A stretch of 64,000 nucleotides of DNA from positions 2,183,411-2,247,410 of the forward strand of contig NZ_LT906662.1 in assembly GCF_900205865.1 (NCBI RefSeq), read 5' to 3'. Positions within the stretch are counted from its first letter, which is position 1. Each line of letters begins with the position of its first letter. Below the pieces are notes generated by a model. The model saw nothing but the letters and a program-made list of their open reading frames with translations, did no database searches and was not told the origin of the DNA. Positions 17,252 to 27,280 of this stretch are shown piece after piece. Both the position numbers and the translations under genes were made by a program. The DNA comes from Thermoanaerobacterium sp. RBIITD. GTDB lineage: Bacteria > Bacillota > Thermoanaerobacteria > Thermoanaerobacterales > Thermoanaerobacteraceae.

Positions 17252-18781
17252 ATGAAAGTATTGTCAAATAAGGAAATGAAGGATTTAGAAAGTACTGCGA
17301 TTAACACTATAGGAATACCTTCAATTTGTCTTATGGAAAATGCGGGTAGAATTGTCGCGGAATACACTAAGGAATACCTTTTAATGAATAATAAAGTAAA
17401 TGCTTTAGTCATATGTGGAAAAGGAAATAACGGTGGCGATGGATATGTTGCTGCAAGATACCTATATAATAGTGGATTTGACGTAAAAGTATTTATAACG
17501 ACAAGTAGTGCTGCAATTACTGGTGATGCAAAGAAAAATCTTGACATAATAATGAATATGGGTATTTTTGTTGCGGAAATAATCCAAAAGGAGCAGATAA
17601 AATTACTCGAAAAAAATATAATGGATTGTGACATAATAATTGATGCAATATATGGAACAGGTTTAAGTGGAGAGATTTGCGGTACTACGAAGGAGATTAT
17701 TGATATAATTAATAAATCTGGGAAATACATCATATCTGCCGATATCCCCTCTGGAATAAACGGTGATACCGGACATATTGAAGGCTGTGCTGTTAAAGCA
17801 AATAAAACTATAACGATGGGTTTTATAAAAAAAGGTCTTACTATATACCCCGGTGTAGAGTACTCTGGGGATATAGTCATAGCAGATATCGGGATTCCGA
17901 AAAATATTATTGAGCAATACAAAAATACTTATAACATTATTACACATGAGGATGTGAAAATAACAAAAAGAAATCGAAATACCCATAAGGGTGATTATGG
18001 AAAATTGCTTATCATTGCAGGTTCAAAGAATATGACAGGTGCTGCAGCATTATGCGCTATGAGTGCCATTAAAACGGGATGTGGGATTGTCAGGCTTGCG
18101 GTGCCACAAAAAATTCAACCAGTTTTACAGGGAAGTTTAAAAGAAATTATAACATATGGTATAAAAGATAAAGATGGGATATTTTATAAAGATTCTGTAG
18201 ATGAAATATTAGAAATATCAAAGGACGCGGATGTTGTTGCAATAGGCCCAGGGCTAACAAATTGTAGTGATATTAAAGAATTTGTTGAAAATATAATAAT
18301 AAGCATAGATAAGCCACTTGTTATCGATGCTGATGCATTAAATGTATTATCGAGCATAATTGACATAATAAAAGGAAGAGATATAATATTGACCCCACAT
18401 TTAGGTGAAATGTCCCGCCTAATAGGCATCACAATAGATGAAATAAAAAATGATATATTTGGGGTTACACAATATTTTATAAATAAGTATAAGGTAACAC
18501 TTGTTTTAAAAGGTTCAAGAACAGTAATAGGAAATAGTGATAGTGGCATATATATAAATAATACAGGTAATCCAGGTATGGCAACGGCAGGATCTGGTGA
18601 TGTATTAACAGGTATGATTTCGTCTTTTTTAGCACAAGGATTAAGCAACATTAAGGCAGCTATTTATGGTGCCTACTATCATGGAAAAGCTGGTGATTTA
18701 GCATCATATAAGTATGGCGAATACAGCCTTACTGCATCTAATATCATTGAATATATCCATGAAGCCATAAAATCAGGTTAA
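17252..18781 (+). CDS. nnr: Bifunctional NAD(P)H-hydrate epimerase / ADP-dependent dehydratase
   Basis: The 509-aa two-domain repair enzyme converts hydrated NAD(P)H back to NAD(P)H. The N-terminal YjeF_N epimerase domain (about 1-210) has LMENAGR, CGKGNNGGDGYVAARYL and DAIYGTGLSGE with ADIPSGINGDTG. The C-terminal ribokinase-like domain (about 225-505) has GDYGKLLIIAGS, AIGPGL, LTPHLGEMSRL and GNPGMATAGSGDVLTGMI, which carries the catalytic Asp of GSGDVL. The length is that of normal fusions. It sits upstream of a lipoprotein gene and alr, with short spacing. Confidence 0.96.
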   Translation: MKVLSNKEMKDLESTAINTIGIPSICLMENAGRIVAEYTKEYLLMNNKVNALVICGKGNNGGDGYVAARYLYNSGFDVKVFITTSSAAITGDAKKNLDIIMNMGIFVAEIIQKEQIKLLEKNIMDCDIIIDAIYGTGLSGEICGTTKEIIDIINKSGKYIISADIPSGINGDTGHIEGCAVKANKTITMGFIKKGLTIYPGVEYSGDIVIADIGIPKNIIEQYKNTYNIITHEDVKITKRNRNTHKGDYGKLLIIAGSKNMTGAAALCAMSAIKTGCGIVRLAVPQKIQPVLQGSLKEIITYGIKDKDGIFYKDSVDEILEISKDADVVAIGPGLTNCSDIKEFVENIIISIDKPLVIDADALNVLSSIIDIIKGRDIILTPHLGEMSRLIGITIDEIKNDIFGVTQYFINKYKVTLVLKGSRTVIGNSDSGIYINNTGNPGMATAGSGDVLTGMISSFLAQGLSNIKAAIYGAYYHGKAGDLASYKYGEYSLTASNIIEYIHEAIKSG

Positions 18782-18795
18782 AAGAGGTGATTTTA

Positions 18796-19776
18796 TTGAA
18801 GAGACTTATTGCTCTTCTGCTGATGATATGCTTTATAGTAACAGGTTGTATGAGAAAATCTCAGGAAGATGAATTTTCTATAATAAAAAAGTCTCTAAAT
18901 AATTTAAAAACTTATATCTCAGATGTAGAAGTAGAATTACACAACAATAAAAATGTCAAAAAGTTTTCCATGAAGCAGTTTTACAAAGGCGAAAAATACA
19001 GGATGGAAATATATGATGTATCTGGAAAACCAGATAAAATTATTGTATATGACGGAAGTAAAAGCTATGTCTATTTTTCAAAGGTTAATCAAACCTTTAT
19101 AGAGGATAATAGTGAGAATATACCAGCATATTCTCTTGTCATATCATTTATAAATAATTTCAAGATTGCAGGAGAATTAAAAAAAGAATCAACTACTGAC
19201 ACGTATATGATAGAAGCTCCAATACCTGAAGGAAATACATTTATGTATAATGAAATCATGGAGTTTTCAAAAAAAGGATATATGCCTACAGCATTAAAGA
19301 TTTACGACATTAAGGGGGAGCTATTTGCAGATATAAAATACAAAAACTTTAAATATAATCCTGACATAAATGATGAATTATTTAATAAGGGTGATATTTC
19401 CACATTTAGTACTTATATAAATTCATCAAATGATGTATCTGTTGATATAAAAGATGTATACAAATATTCCGGGATAAATCCTATACTGCCATCATATTTA
19501 CCAAAAGGATATGTGCTTGCAAATGTCAATATAGATAAGATGAATGACAATGCAATAAATTTAACATATTTAAACGGAAATGATATAATAAAGATTATTG
19601 AGAATGTCACAAATTTTGATGGATTAGGTTATGAAGAAAAAACCAGTGGTGACACAATATATTATAAAAAAGATAATCAATATATCATAAATAAAAATGG
19701 ACTTATGATAAAAGTACTGTCAAACAATAATGTAAGTTCTGATAAAATTATAATGATTTTAAAATCATTCAAATAA
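18796..19776 (+). CDS. Lipoprotein with LolA-like and DUF4367-like regions
   Basis: The 326-aa exported lipoprotein has a signal peptide ending in the lipobox VTGC (lipidated Cys about residue 18). The middle part (FSMKQFYKGEKYRMEIYD, then LKIYDIKGELFADIKYKNFKYNPDINDELF) resembles LolA-like outer-membrane-lipoprotein-sorting folds. The C-terminus (SGINPILPSYLPKGYVLANVNID) resembles DUF4367. TTG 18796 is chosen over GTG 18787, because the GTG lies inside the AAAGAGGTGA ribosome-binding site. A Gram-positive cell has no outer membrane, so it probably acts at the outer face of the cytoplasmic membrane. Confidence 0.82.
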   Translation: MKRLIALLLMICFIVTGCMRKSQEDEFSIIKKSLNNLKTYISDVEVELHNNKNVKKFSMKQFYKGEKYRMEIYDVSGKPDKIIVYDGSKSYVYFSKVNQTFIEDNSENIPAYSLVISFINNFKIAGELKKESTTDTYMIEAPIPEGNTFMYNEIMEFSKKGYMPTALKIYDIKGELFADIKYKNFKYNPDINDELFNKGDISTFSTYINSSNDVSVDIKDVYKYSGINPILPSYLPKGYVLANVNIDKMNDNAINLTYLNGNDIIKIIENVTNFDGLGYEEKTSGDTIYYKKDNQYIINKNGLMIKVLSNNNVSSDKIIMILKSFK

Positions 19777-19792
19777 TGTTGGAGGTATAAAA

Positions 19793-20959
19793 GTGTTGGA
19801 TTTATATAGGCCCACATGGGCAGAAGTTAATCTCGATAATATAAGACACAATTACAATGAGATAAGGAAGATAACAGATAAAAAAGCTAAAATTATGGCT
19901 ATTGTCAAGGCCAATGCATATGGACATGGGTCATATGAAGTTTCAAAGGCTTTAATCGATTGTGGTGTTGATTACCTTGCTGTTGCAACAATTGATGAAG
20001 CCATCGAATTAAGAGAATATGGTATATTAAAGCCGATACTTATATTGGGATACACCCCTTCTAATTTTGCAAATGAGATTGTAAAATACGATATTACTCA
20101 AACTGTATTTGAATTAAGTTATGTAAAAGAACTTTCGAAAGAAGCAAAAAAACAAGGGAAAACGGCGAAAGTTCACGTTAAAATTGATACAGGAATGGGC
20201 AGGATCGGATACAATGATATGGAAAAAGCTGCGAATGAAATTTTTGAGATGGCCTCAATCGAAGGAATATTTTTGGAGGGCATATTTAGCCATTTTTCGT
20301 CATCTGATGAAAAAGATAAGGAATATACTATGAGGCAATTTGAAATTTTTAAAAGCATAAATGAAAAAATAAAAAAGCGCGGTATTGATATACCATTAAG
20401 ACATATAGCAAATAGTGCAGCGATTATAGATATGCCTATTACACATCTTGATATGGTAAGACCCGGTATAATATTATATGGCAGTTATCCGTCAGATGAA
20501 GTTGAAAAAAAGATTGATTTAAAAAGGACTATATCATTAAGGACAAGAATAGTATATATTAAAGATGTACCAGAAGGGGAATATATAAGTTATAACAGGA
20601 CATATAGAACAAGTAAAAAAAGTAAAATAGCGACATTACCAATTGGATATGCGGATGGCTTAAATAGATTGTTATCAAATAACCATAATGTTATAATAAA
20701 AGGGAAATATGCACCGATCGTAGGGAAGATATGCATGGACCAGTGCATGGTTGATGTCACTTCAATAGATAATGTACAAGAAGGTGATATTGCTACAATC
20801 ATGGGTGAATCTGATGGTATATGTATAAGTGCTGATGAAATAGCAAAAAAATTAAAAACTATTTCATATGAAGTATATTGTGGAATATCTAGAAGGGTAC
20901 CAAGAATATATATATTAAATGGAGAGATAACAAAAGTAGAAAATTATTTAAAACATTAA
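19793..20959 (+). CDS. alr: Alanine racemase
   Basis: The 388-aa PLP enzyme interconverts L- and D-alanine for peptidoglycan. The PLP lysine is K39 in IVKANAYGHG; the second base is the Tyr of the YNRTYR segment. KIDTGMGRIGY, MVRPGIILYGSYP and GKICMDQCMVDVT are typical. It starts at GTG behind GGAGGT, 17 bp after the lipoprotein gene, and is followed by a separate promoter for the toxin-antitoxin pair. Confidence 0.97.
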   Translation: MLDLYRPTWAEVNLDNIRHNYNEIRKITDKKAKIMAIVKANAYGHGSYEVSKALIDCGVDYLAVATIDEAIELREYGILKPILILGYTPSNFANEIVKYDITQTVFELSYVKELSKEAKKQGKTAKVHVKIDTGMGRIGYNDMEKAANEIFEMASIEGIFLEGIFSHFSSSDEKDKEYTMRQFEIFKSINEKIKKRGIDIPLRHIANSAAIIDMPITHLDMVRPGIILYGSYPSDEVEKKIDLKRTISLRTRIVYIKDVPEGEYISYNRTYRTSKKSKIATLPIGYADGLNRLLSNNHNVIIKGKYAPIVGKICMDQCMVDVTSIDNVQEGDIATIMGESDGICISADEIAKKLKTISYEVYCGISRRVPRIYILNGEITKVENYLKH

Positions 20960-20984
20960 AAAATATGTATAAAAATAATAAAGA

Positions 20985-21014
20985 TTGACATTAATATATA
21001 TAGCAGTATATAAT
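20985..21014 (+). promoter_or_regulatory. Promoter of the mazEF-type pair
   Basis: TTGACA (20985-20990), 18-bp spacer, TATAAT (21009-21014), about 30 bp before the GTG start. Confidence 0.7.
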
Positions 21015-21046
21015 AAATTATATAAGTGTGTTAGGAGGTCATAATT

Positions 21047-21322
21047 GTGGGCGAGACAAAAAGGATCCTCGTCAGTTTGCCAGAGAGCTTACTAGAAGAA
21101 GTTGACATACTTGCAGCTATGGAAAATAGGAATCGTAGCGAATTTATAAGAGAAGCAATGAGATTATACATCAAGGAAAGAAAGAAGATGAAAATAAGAG
21201 AAAGTATGAAAAAGGGATACCTTGAGATGGCTGCAATAAATGCAGAACTTGCGGAATTGGGCCTAACCGCTGATAATGAGTGCTTTAATGGCTATGAAAA
21301 AAAACTAAAAAAGTGTGATTGA
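21047..21322 (+). CDS. mazE: Ribbon-helix-helix antitoxin (MazE/EndoAI type)
   Basis: The 91-aa antitoxin has an N-terminal RHH DNA-binding domain ([37 protein letters not shown], residues 5-42) and a C-terminal toxin-binding tail. It corresponds to EndoAI of Bacillus subtilis. GTG start behind GGAGGTC. It overlaps the 5' end of the toxin frame and would repress the shared promoter in complex with it. The alr-endoAI-endoA gene order is a known Firmicute arrangement. Confidence 0.93.
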   Translation: MGETKRILVSLPESLLEEVDILAAMENRNRSEFIREAMRLYIKERKKMKIRESMKKGYLEMAAINAELAELGLTADNECFNGYEKKLKKCD

Positions 21323-21323
21323 T

Positions 21324-21674
21324 ATGATTATAAAACGTGGAGATATTTTATATGCAGATTTAAGCCCTGTAATTGGCTCTGAACAGGGTGGTGTTAGGCC
21401 CGTACTGGTAATACAAAATGACATAGGCAATAAATACAGTCCTACTGTTATTGTATCAGCAATAACTTCACAGATTAATAAGGCAAAATTGCCTACACAT
21501 GTAGAGATAAATGGAACGGAATACGGACTTAATAAAGATTCTGTTATTTTATTAGAACAGATTAGAACTATTGATAAAAAGCGGTTAAGGGAAAAAATAG
21601 GACATTTTGATCAAGAGATGATGGATAAGGTAAATGAGGCATTGCAGATAAGTCTCGGATTAATAGATTTTTAA
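21324..21674 (+). CDS. mazF: MazF/EndoA endoribonuclease toxin
   Basis: The 116-aa PemK/MazF-fold mRNA interferase matches EndoA closely: [30 protein letters not shown], then [17 protein letters not shown] and [14 protein letters not shown]. EndoA of this type cleaves UACAU sites. ATG 21324 is chosen because homologues begin MI-KRGD; an upstream GTG at 21315 overlaps the antitoxin. Translation is coupled to the antitoxin. Confidence 0.95.
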   Translation: MIIKRGDILYADLSPVIGSEQGGVRPVLVIQNDIGNKYSPTVIVSAITSQINKAKLPTHVEINGTEYGLNKDSVILLEQIRTIDKKRLREKIGHFDQEMMDKVNEALQISLGLIDF

Positions 21675-21706
21675 AGGACTAAAGTGTGAAAATAGTCCTT
21701 TTGTTT
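21674..21706 (+). terminator. Terminator after mazF
   Basis: Stem AAAGGACT / AGTCCTTT followed by TGTTTTTG. Confidence 0.75.
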
Positions 21707-21796
21707 TTGCTTGGAACTATAAGATAATGATATAAGATTTATTGTTGAAAAAGGTAGAATTTGAGTTTAAAATAGAATAAAAGGAGGTTTTACATA

Positions 21797-22249
21797 GTGA
21801 AAAAAGTTTACGCACTAATTTTGACTTTTGTTGTAATTTTGGCTGCACTTGGAATAGGCTATGCAGATTCATCCTCCGATCCTGGAAGCCAACAGGATCC
21901 ATTAGTAAGTAAAAGTTATGTAGATAATAAATATGATGAAGTAAAAAGCTATGTTGATAGCAAAATAGGCAGTGGAGCTGTAGGCAGTAGTTATGATATA
22001 GTTGAACTTAAAGCGGGTGAAAGCATTACATTATACGAAGGCTCTGAAGCAATCGTTAGAACAAATAATTCTTCAGTTATAGTGACAAAAACCGACGGTG
22101 TATCAGACCTTACTGGTGGAAAAGACCTGAAAAATGATACATTAATACCTGCAAATCACCTTCTCTTATTTCCAAGGTCCGACGGAAGAGGTATAAAAGC
22201 TAATAATTATACGATTATTGTCGTAATGGGAAAATACACGAAAAATTAA
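21797..22249 (+). CDS. Secreted protein of unknown function
   Basis: The 150-aa protein has a clear signal peptide (MKKVYALILTFVVILAALGIGYA), a short Ser/Asp linker, a helical repeat-like KSYVDNKYDEVKSYVDSK segment (about 38-56), and a beta-rich C-terminal domain (VELKAGESITLYEGSEAIVRTNNSSVIVT...). I do not recognise the domain. GTG start behind AAAGGAGG. It has its own terminator and lies before the cell-surface polymer genes. Confidence 0.75.
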   Translation: MKKVYALILTFVVILAALGIGYADSSSDPGSQQDPLVSKSYVDNKYDEVKSYVDSKIGSGAVGSSYDIVELKAGESITLYEGSEAIVRTNNSSVIVTKTDGVSDLTGGKDLKNDTLIPANHLLLFPRSDGRGIKANNYTIIVVMGKYTKN

Positions 22250-22276
22250 GTGGCGCTATGCGCCTTATTTTTTTGT
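22247..22276 (+). terminator. Terminator after the secreted protein gene
   Basis: GC-rich stem GGCGC-TAT-GCGCC followed by TTATTTTTTT. Confidence 0.8.
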
Positions 22277-22360
22277 AAAATATGGTATTGCTCTATTTGT
22301 TGTTTAAGTGATATAATTTAAATGGTATTAAATTAACAAATAGATAAAGGAGCGATTTTC

Positions 22361-24382
22361 TTGGGCTTTAAAAAAATGCTAATAATTTTAATAGCAATTT
22401 CGGTAATCATGTCAGTATATGTTGATGTAACGAGGATCAATGTAGAAAATAATTATAACACAGTCGAGACCGTGGCAGATCTTTATAATTTTGAAAAACT
22501 TGCTGCAAATAATGAAAATAGTATAAAGGATACATTAAATATGTTTAAATCAAATGGGCTTACTGGTGTTGCGGTTCCAGAAGTATCGCTTGAAAGACTT
22601 CAGGAAATTGGTGATATATTTCTTGATAAAATGTCAGATGTAGAAAACATATATAATTTATCAAACAATGCAGGAAATGCTGCGATAACAGAATATTTAA
22701 AAGGATTAAGTGATAGTGAAAAAAGAATTCAAAAAGACTATATTGTTGTATCAACTAATAATGAAAAAACTTACAGATTTTTAAAAGAATCTTTAGTGAG
22801 AAGAGTACCAAGTGATAAACTCAAGACATTAGAAAAAAGCGGTAGTTATGCATTTGTTATTAACGAAAATATGGATACTTTTACAAAACAAGGACTCGGA
22901 TTTAATAAAGATGATTTGGATATGGTAAAATCCCTTGGGCTTGATTTGATACCAAGGATCGAAAATTTTAATGGCATTAAAGATAGCGATATAAATAATT
23001 ATGTTAATCTTTTAAAACAATACAATGTTAAAACAGTTATTTTTGGTGGAAATGATGTCTTGGGAAATCCCGAGAAAATTTCATATGCTGCATCAAAATT
23101 CAAGAAGAATGGCATAACTATTGGTATCATAGATACTCCTATGGGTAAAAAGCTGCAGGCAGGAACAGAGAAGTTTACAAAATTCGATGGATATAGGGGC
23201 GCTAAAATATATGGTTTATCAGAAGCGGAAACGGACAAATACGATTTAAATGGGATTGTCGATAGATGGTATAGGTCTATAATAGAAAGAGATGTAAGAA
23301 TAATATACATGAGGGCTAAAGTTGATACAACTAAAACGGCAGCATTTAACATGAATCAAAATATAACCATGTTAAAAAGGATAAATACACTATCAGAATA
23401 TGCAGGACTTAAATTAGGTATTGTTAAACCAATGAGTCAAATACATCAGACAAAATTAATCGAGATATTGATTTCATTGGGTGTCATTGCTGGAGGTATA
23501 TTGCTTTTAATGCTGTTTGGCTTAAAGAGGACGCCTTCTATGATACTAACAATAATCGGCATTGTATTTACGTCACTTGTTTTATTAAGCAGATTTAATG
23601 ATCTTGGCGTCAAAACTATTGCACTGGCTTCATCAATAATATATCCATCACTTGCAATTGGATATTTTATTGATGGCAGCAACAAAATTATTGAAAATGA
23701 TGGTAACAATCACTTCATTAGAAAGTCTATTGTGATATTTATAAAAACGGTATTAATATCCTTGATTGGTGGACTTATAATTGCTGCGATTATGGCAGAC
23801 AGCAAATATATGCTTAAATTAGATTATTTTAGAGGTGTTAAACTTTCGTTTACAATACCTGTTTTAGTATACATTGCATATTATTGCTATAAGGTATGGA
23901 ATATAAATAATTTAAAAAAGCTTTTAAATGCATCTATAAAAATTTTGAATACTAACATAAAGATTTGGCATATTATTGCGGTTATGATAGCTGGTGTGAT
24001 AGGCATAATATATATATCAAGAACAGGTAATTCACCAATTGTGAAGCCTTCTGGGGTAGAATTAAAATTTAGAAGCCTTTTAGAACATTATTTGGTTGCA
24101 AGGCCGAGGACAAAAGAATTTCTTGTAGGCTACCCTGCTTTGGTATTAGCTGTTTATGCGGCATTTAAAAAATCAAAGGTATGGAATTTTATATTGGGTA
24201 TATTTGCATCAATAGGAATTCTTTCAATGCCAAACACTATGAGTCATGTTGAAAGTGTACTTACAATTGCTCTTGAAAGAACTATAATAAGCTGGGTTTT
24301 TGGAGTAATTATAGGAATAATTGTCACTATCATCATAAATTATCTTATTAACTTAATTAATAAGAAAAGAGCACTGCTTTGA
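22361..24382 (+). CDS. DUF5693 membrane protein
   Basis: The 673-aa protein of the DUF5693 family has an N-terminal membrane anchor (residues 2-20), an extracytoplasmic domain of about 350 residues (NMFKSNGLTGVAVPEVSLERL..., VIFGGNDVLGNPE) and about nine C-terminal membrane segments (about 370-670). TTG start behind AAAGGAG. It lies directly upstream of csaB and tagA and has been seen in that setting in related genomes, which suggests a role in cell-surface polymer assembly; no activity is established. Confidence 0.82.
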   Translation: MGFKKMLIILIAISVIMSVYVDVTRINVENNYNTVETVADLYNFEKLAANNENSIKDTLNMFKSNGLTGVAVPEVSLERLQEIGDIFLDKMSDVENIYNLSNNAGNAAITEYLKGLSDSEKRIQKDYIVVSTNNEKTYRFLKESLVRRVPSDKLKTLEKSGSYAFVINENMDTFTKQGLGFNKDDLDMVKSLGLDLIPRIENFNGIKDSDINNYVNLLKQYNVKTVIFGGNDVLGNPEKISYAASKFKKNGITIGIIDTPMGKKLQAGTEKFTKFDGYRGAKIYGLSEAETDKYDLNGIVDRWYRSIIERDVRIIYMRAKVDTTKTAAFNMNQNITMLKRINTLSEYAGLKLGIVKPMSQIHQTKLIEILISLGVIAGGILLLMLFGLKRTPSMILTIIGIVFTSLVLLSRFNDLGVKTIALASSIIYPSLAIGYFIDGSNKIIENDGNNHFIRKSIVIFIKTVLISLIGGLIIAAIMADSKYMLKLDYFRGVKLSFTIPVLVYIAYYCYKVWNINNLKKLLNASIKILNTNIKIWHIIAVMIAGVIGIIYISRTGNSPIVKPSGVELKFRSLLEHYLVARPRTKEFLVGYPALVLAVYAAFKKSKVWNFILGIFASIGILSMPNTMSHVESVLTIALERTIISWVFGVIIGIIVTIIINYLINLINKKRALL

Positions 24383-24434
24383 AATTAATCAAAGAGAAAA
24401 ATATATGTGGCATTATTGCCATGGAGGAATAAAA

Positions 24435-25523
24435 ATGAAGGTTTTAATATCCGGTTATTATGGCTTTGAAAATTGTGGTGATGATGCGGTTTTAGAATGC
24501 ATCATCGCTGGATTTAGAAAGATTGGAATAAATGATATAACAGTGCTTTCAAATTCTCCAGATGAAACGAAAAATAATTATGGTGTTAATGCAGTATATA
24601 GGAATTCATTTAAAAAAGTTTTAAATGCCATAAAAAATACTGATGTGTTGATTAGTGGTGGGGGTAGTCTCATACAAGATAAAACTAGTAGCAGAAGTCT
24701 ATGGTATTATCTTGCCATAATCGCATTTGCACTTATTTTTAGAAAAAAAGTATTTATAATAGGACAAGGGATAGGCCCAATAGAACATAAGTACAATAGA
24801 TGGCTTACAGCGGTTATATTAAGAAGAATAAATAGAATTACAGTAAGAGATGAAGATTCTAAATTATTTTTAGAAAAACTTAATATTAAGAAAAATGTGG
24901 TATTAGCAGCGGACCCCGTTGTCAACCTTGATTCCTATGATGATGATCATCTAAAAGATATATTAGCAAAAGAAGACATTAACTGCGAAAAATATATGGT
25001 TATATGTACGAGGGAATGGGAAAACACAGAGTTATCGAGGGTAGAACTGGCGAAAGCCATTGATAAAATATCTGAAGAATATGGTTACAAAGTAGTGTTT
25101 TTACCTTTTTATTATAAGAAAGATGAGGAAGAGAGCGAAAAAGTAGCTAACTATCTAAAGACCCCGTATAAAATTATAAGAGGAAAGTATGATCCAAAAG
25201 AAATTTTGGGGATCATAAAAAATAGCAATTTGCTAATAGGTGTCAGGCTTCATTCACTAATATTTGCTCTTGTGGCTATAGTACCATTTATAGGTATATC
25301 ATATGACCCAAAAATAGATGGATTTTTAAAATCGGTTGGAATGAAGGCTTTTAAGATAGATAAATTTTCGTCAGATGAATTAGTTAACTATGCAGAGTAT
25401 ATATTAGAACATAAAGAAGAGATTGTGAAAAATCTAAATGAACATCTACAAAAATTAAAGACTCTTGCAGATAATAATTTTAAAGTGTTTGATGAATATT
25501 TAGATAATGAGGTGCAAAAATGA
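24435..25523 (+). CDS. csaB: Polysaccharide pyruvyl transferase CsaB
   Basis: The 362-aa enzyme adds pyruvate ketals to secondary cell wall polysaccharide, the modification bound by SLH domains of S-layer proteins. Supporting segments are SGYYGFENCGDDAVLECII, ISGGGSLIQDKTSSRSLWYY, GQGIGPI, RDEDSKLFL and GVRLHSLIFALVAIVPFIGISYDPKI. ATG 24435 behind TGGAGGA is chosen over an in-frame ATG 30 bp upstream. The stop overlaps the next start by 4 bp. Confidence 0.94.
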   Translation: MKVLISGYYGFENCGDDAVLECIIAGFRKIGINDITVLSNSPDETKNNYGVNAVYRNSFKKVLNAIKNTDVLISGGGSLIQDKTSSRSLWYYLAIIAFALIFRKKVFIIGQGIGPIEHKYNRWLTAVILRRINRITVRDEDSKLFLEKLNIKKNVVLAADPVVNLDSYDDDHLKDILAKEDINCEKYMVICTREWENTELSRVELAKAIDKISEEYGYKVVFLPFYYKKDEEESEKVANYLKTPYKIIRGKYDPKEILGIIKNSNLLIGVRLHSLIFALVAIVPFIGISYDPKIDGFLKSVGMKAFKIDKFSSDELVNYAEYILEHKEEIVKNLNEHLQKLKTLADNNFKVFDEYLDNEVQK

Positions 25524-26251
25524 GAGATAGACTTAACATTTTTGGAGTGCCTATTGATAAGGTTACAATGGCAGATGCGGTAGACATGGTACAGAATTTC
25601 TTAAAAGAGGACAGGCTTCATATTGTTGCAACACCAAATGCCGAAATAATAATGATGGCACAAAATGATGAAGAATACAAAGATATACTAAATAAAACCG
25701 ATATGAATGTGCCCGATGGCAGTGGTGTTGTATTTGCTTCAAAAGTGTATAAGGAAGATCTTCCTGAACGTGTTGCAGGCTTTGACCTTATGATGGAGCT
25801 AATTAAAATTGCTTCATTAAAGAAGCAGAAGATATATTTACTAGGTGCTAAATCTGATGTTGTTAAAGATGCTTATTTAAATCTTATTAAAAAATATCCT
25901 GAGATAGATATAGTTGGATTTCACGATGGATATTTTAAAGATGATGATGAAGAAGAATTAGTAAATGATATAAATGAGAAAAAAGCTGATTTGCTTTTTG
26001 TAGCACTAGGTGCACCAAAACAAGAAAAATGGATATATAAGATGAAGGATAGGCTAAATGTAAAAGTTGCAATTGGCGTTGGTGGAAGTTTTGACGTTAT
26101 CGCTGGAAAAGTCGAAAGAGCACCAGAAATGTATCGCAAATTGGGACTTGAATGGCTTTACAGGCTATTAAAAGAGCCTTGGAGATATAAAAGAATGATG
26201 GCATTACCAAAATTTGCAATAAAGGTTCTATTTTCAAAAAAACAATCATAA
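25520..26251 (+). CDS. tagA: WecG/TagA/CpsF family glycosyltransferase
   Basis: The 243-aa GT26 enzyme of the TagA type transfers N-acetylmannosamine to lipid-linked GlcNAc in wall polymer synthesis. Supporting segments are GVPIDKVTMADAVDMV, VATPNAEIIMMAQ, MNVPDGSGVVFASKV, PERVAGFDLMMEL, ALGAPKQEKWI and GVGGSFDVIAGKVERAPEMYRKLGLEWLYRLLKEPWR. It overlaps csaB by 4 bp (ATGA), so it belongs to one translationally coupled operon making the S-layer-anchoring wall polymer. Confidence 0.94.
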   Translation: MRDRLNIFGVPIDKVTMADAVDMVQNFLKEDRLHIVATPNAEIIMMAQNDEEYKDILNKTDMNVPDGSGVVFASKVYKEDLPERVAGFDLMMELIKIASLKKQKIYLLGAKSDVVKDAYLNLIKKYPEIDIVGFHDGYFKDDDEEELVNDINEKKADLLFVALGAPKQEKWIYKMKDRLNVKVAIGVGGSFDVIAGKVERAPEMYRKLGLEWLYRLLKEPWRYKRMMALPKFAIKVLFSKKQS

Positions 26252-26289
26252 TATACTTGGCATAAAAGTTTGAAAGGACTTAGTTAAAT

Positions 26290-27135
26290 ATGAATACAAA
26301 AGTAAAGAAGATTGTATTTGATTTTATTTGGGTTACGATTGGGACACTTTTACTTACATTGTCACTAGATCTATTTTTGGTTCCAAATCAAATTGCACCT
26401 GGTGGTGTGAGTGGACTTGCTATTGTCTTAAACCATATTTTTAGTTGGCCGGTTGGTGCTGTAACACTTTTAATAAATATACCATTATTTTTGATATCGA
26501 TTAAAGTTTTGGGATCGGTTTTTGGTGCAAAAACTTTGTATTCTACAATATTGCTTGGCATTTCAATTGATGCACTTGCTTTTTTAAAGCCACTTACACA
26601 TAATGCAATGCTTGCATCTGTTTATGGAGGACTACTTATGGGGTTAGGACTAGGATTAGTTATCAAATATGGTGCTACGACAGGCGGTACAGACCTTGCG
26701 GCTATGACACTACATAAATACATACCATCTTTAACTGTTGGAAGGATATTATTGATTATAGATTTTATTATAATAGCTATGGCAGGTATCGAATTTAGCC
26801 CAGAACTTGCCTTATATGCTCTTGCAACAGAATTTATTGCGATAAAAGTTATAGATGTCATTCAAGAAGGAACTGATTACGAAAGAATTGCAATAATAAT
26901 CTCAGATAAATATGAGGAAATAAGCAAATCCATTCTTTATGATATGGACAGGGGTGTAACCGAATTAAAAGGAGTTGGTGCATATTCAAAAAAGGACAAG
27001 AATGTGCTATTAGTAGTTGTTAATAGAAGTGAAGTCACCATATTAAGAAATGTTGTAAAGAAAACAGATCCGAGGGCATTTGTTATACTATCTACTGCTC
27101 ATGAAGTGCTTGGTGAAGGTTTTAGAAATATATGA
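26290..27135 (+). CDS. YitT family membrane protein
   Basis: The 281-aa protein has an N-terminal YitT membrane domain with about five helices (GTLLLTLSLDLFLVPNQIAPGGVSGLAIVL, then KYGATTGGTDLAAMTLHKY) and a C-terminal soluble DUF2179 domain (YERIAIIISDKYEEISKSILYDMDRGVTELKGVGAYSKKDKNVLLVVV). The function of the family is unknown. It follows tagA by 38 bp and may be in the same transcript. Confidence 0.92.
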   Translation: MNTKVKKIVFDFIWVTIGTLLLTLSLDLFLVPNQIAPGGVSGLAIVLNHIFSWPVGAVTLLINIPLFLISIKVLGSVFGAKTLYSTILLGISIDALAFLKPLTHNAMLASVYGGLLMGLGLGLVIKYGATTGGTDLAAMTLHKYIPSLTVGRILLIIDFIIIAMAGIEFSPELALYALATEFIAIKVIDVIQEGTDYERIAIIISDKYEEISKSILYDMDRGVTELKGVGAYSKKDKNVLLVVVNRSEVTILRNVVKKTDPRAFVILSTAHEVLGEGFRNI

Positions 27136-27280
27136 GTGACTTATCGATTATAAAATTTTTTATAATTTACGGCATATTAAATAATTTGTAATTTAATTAA
27201 TACAAAAATGGGGCATATCGCTTATTGATATGTCCCATTAATTACAACATTACTAATAAAACAAGTAAAAATATTTATAT

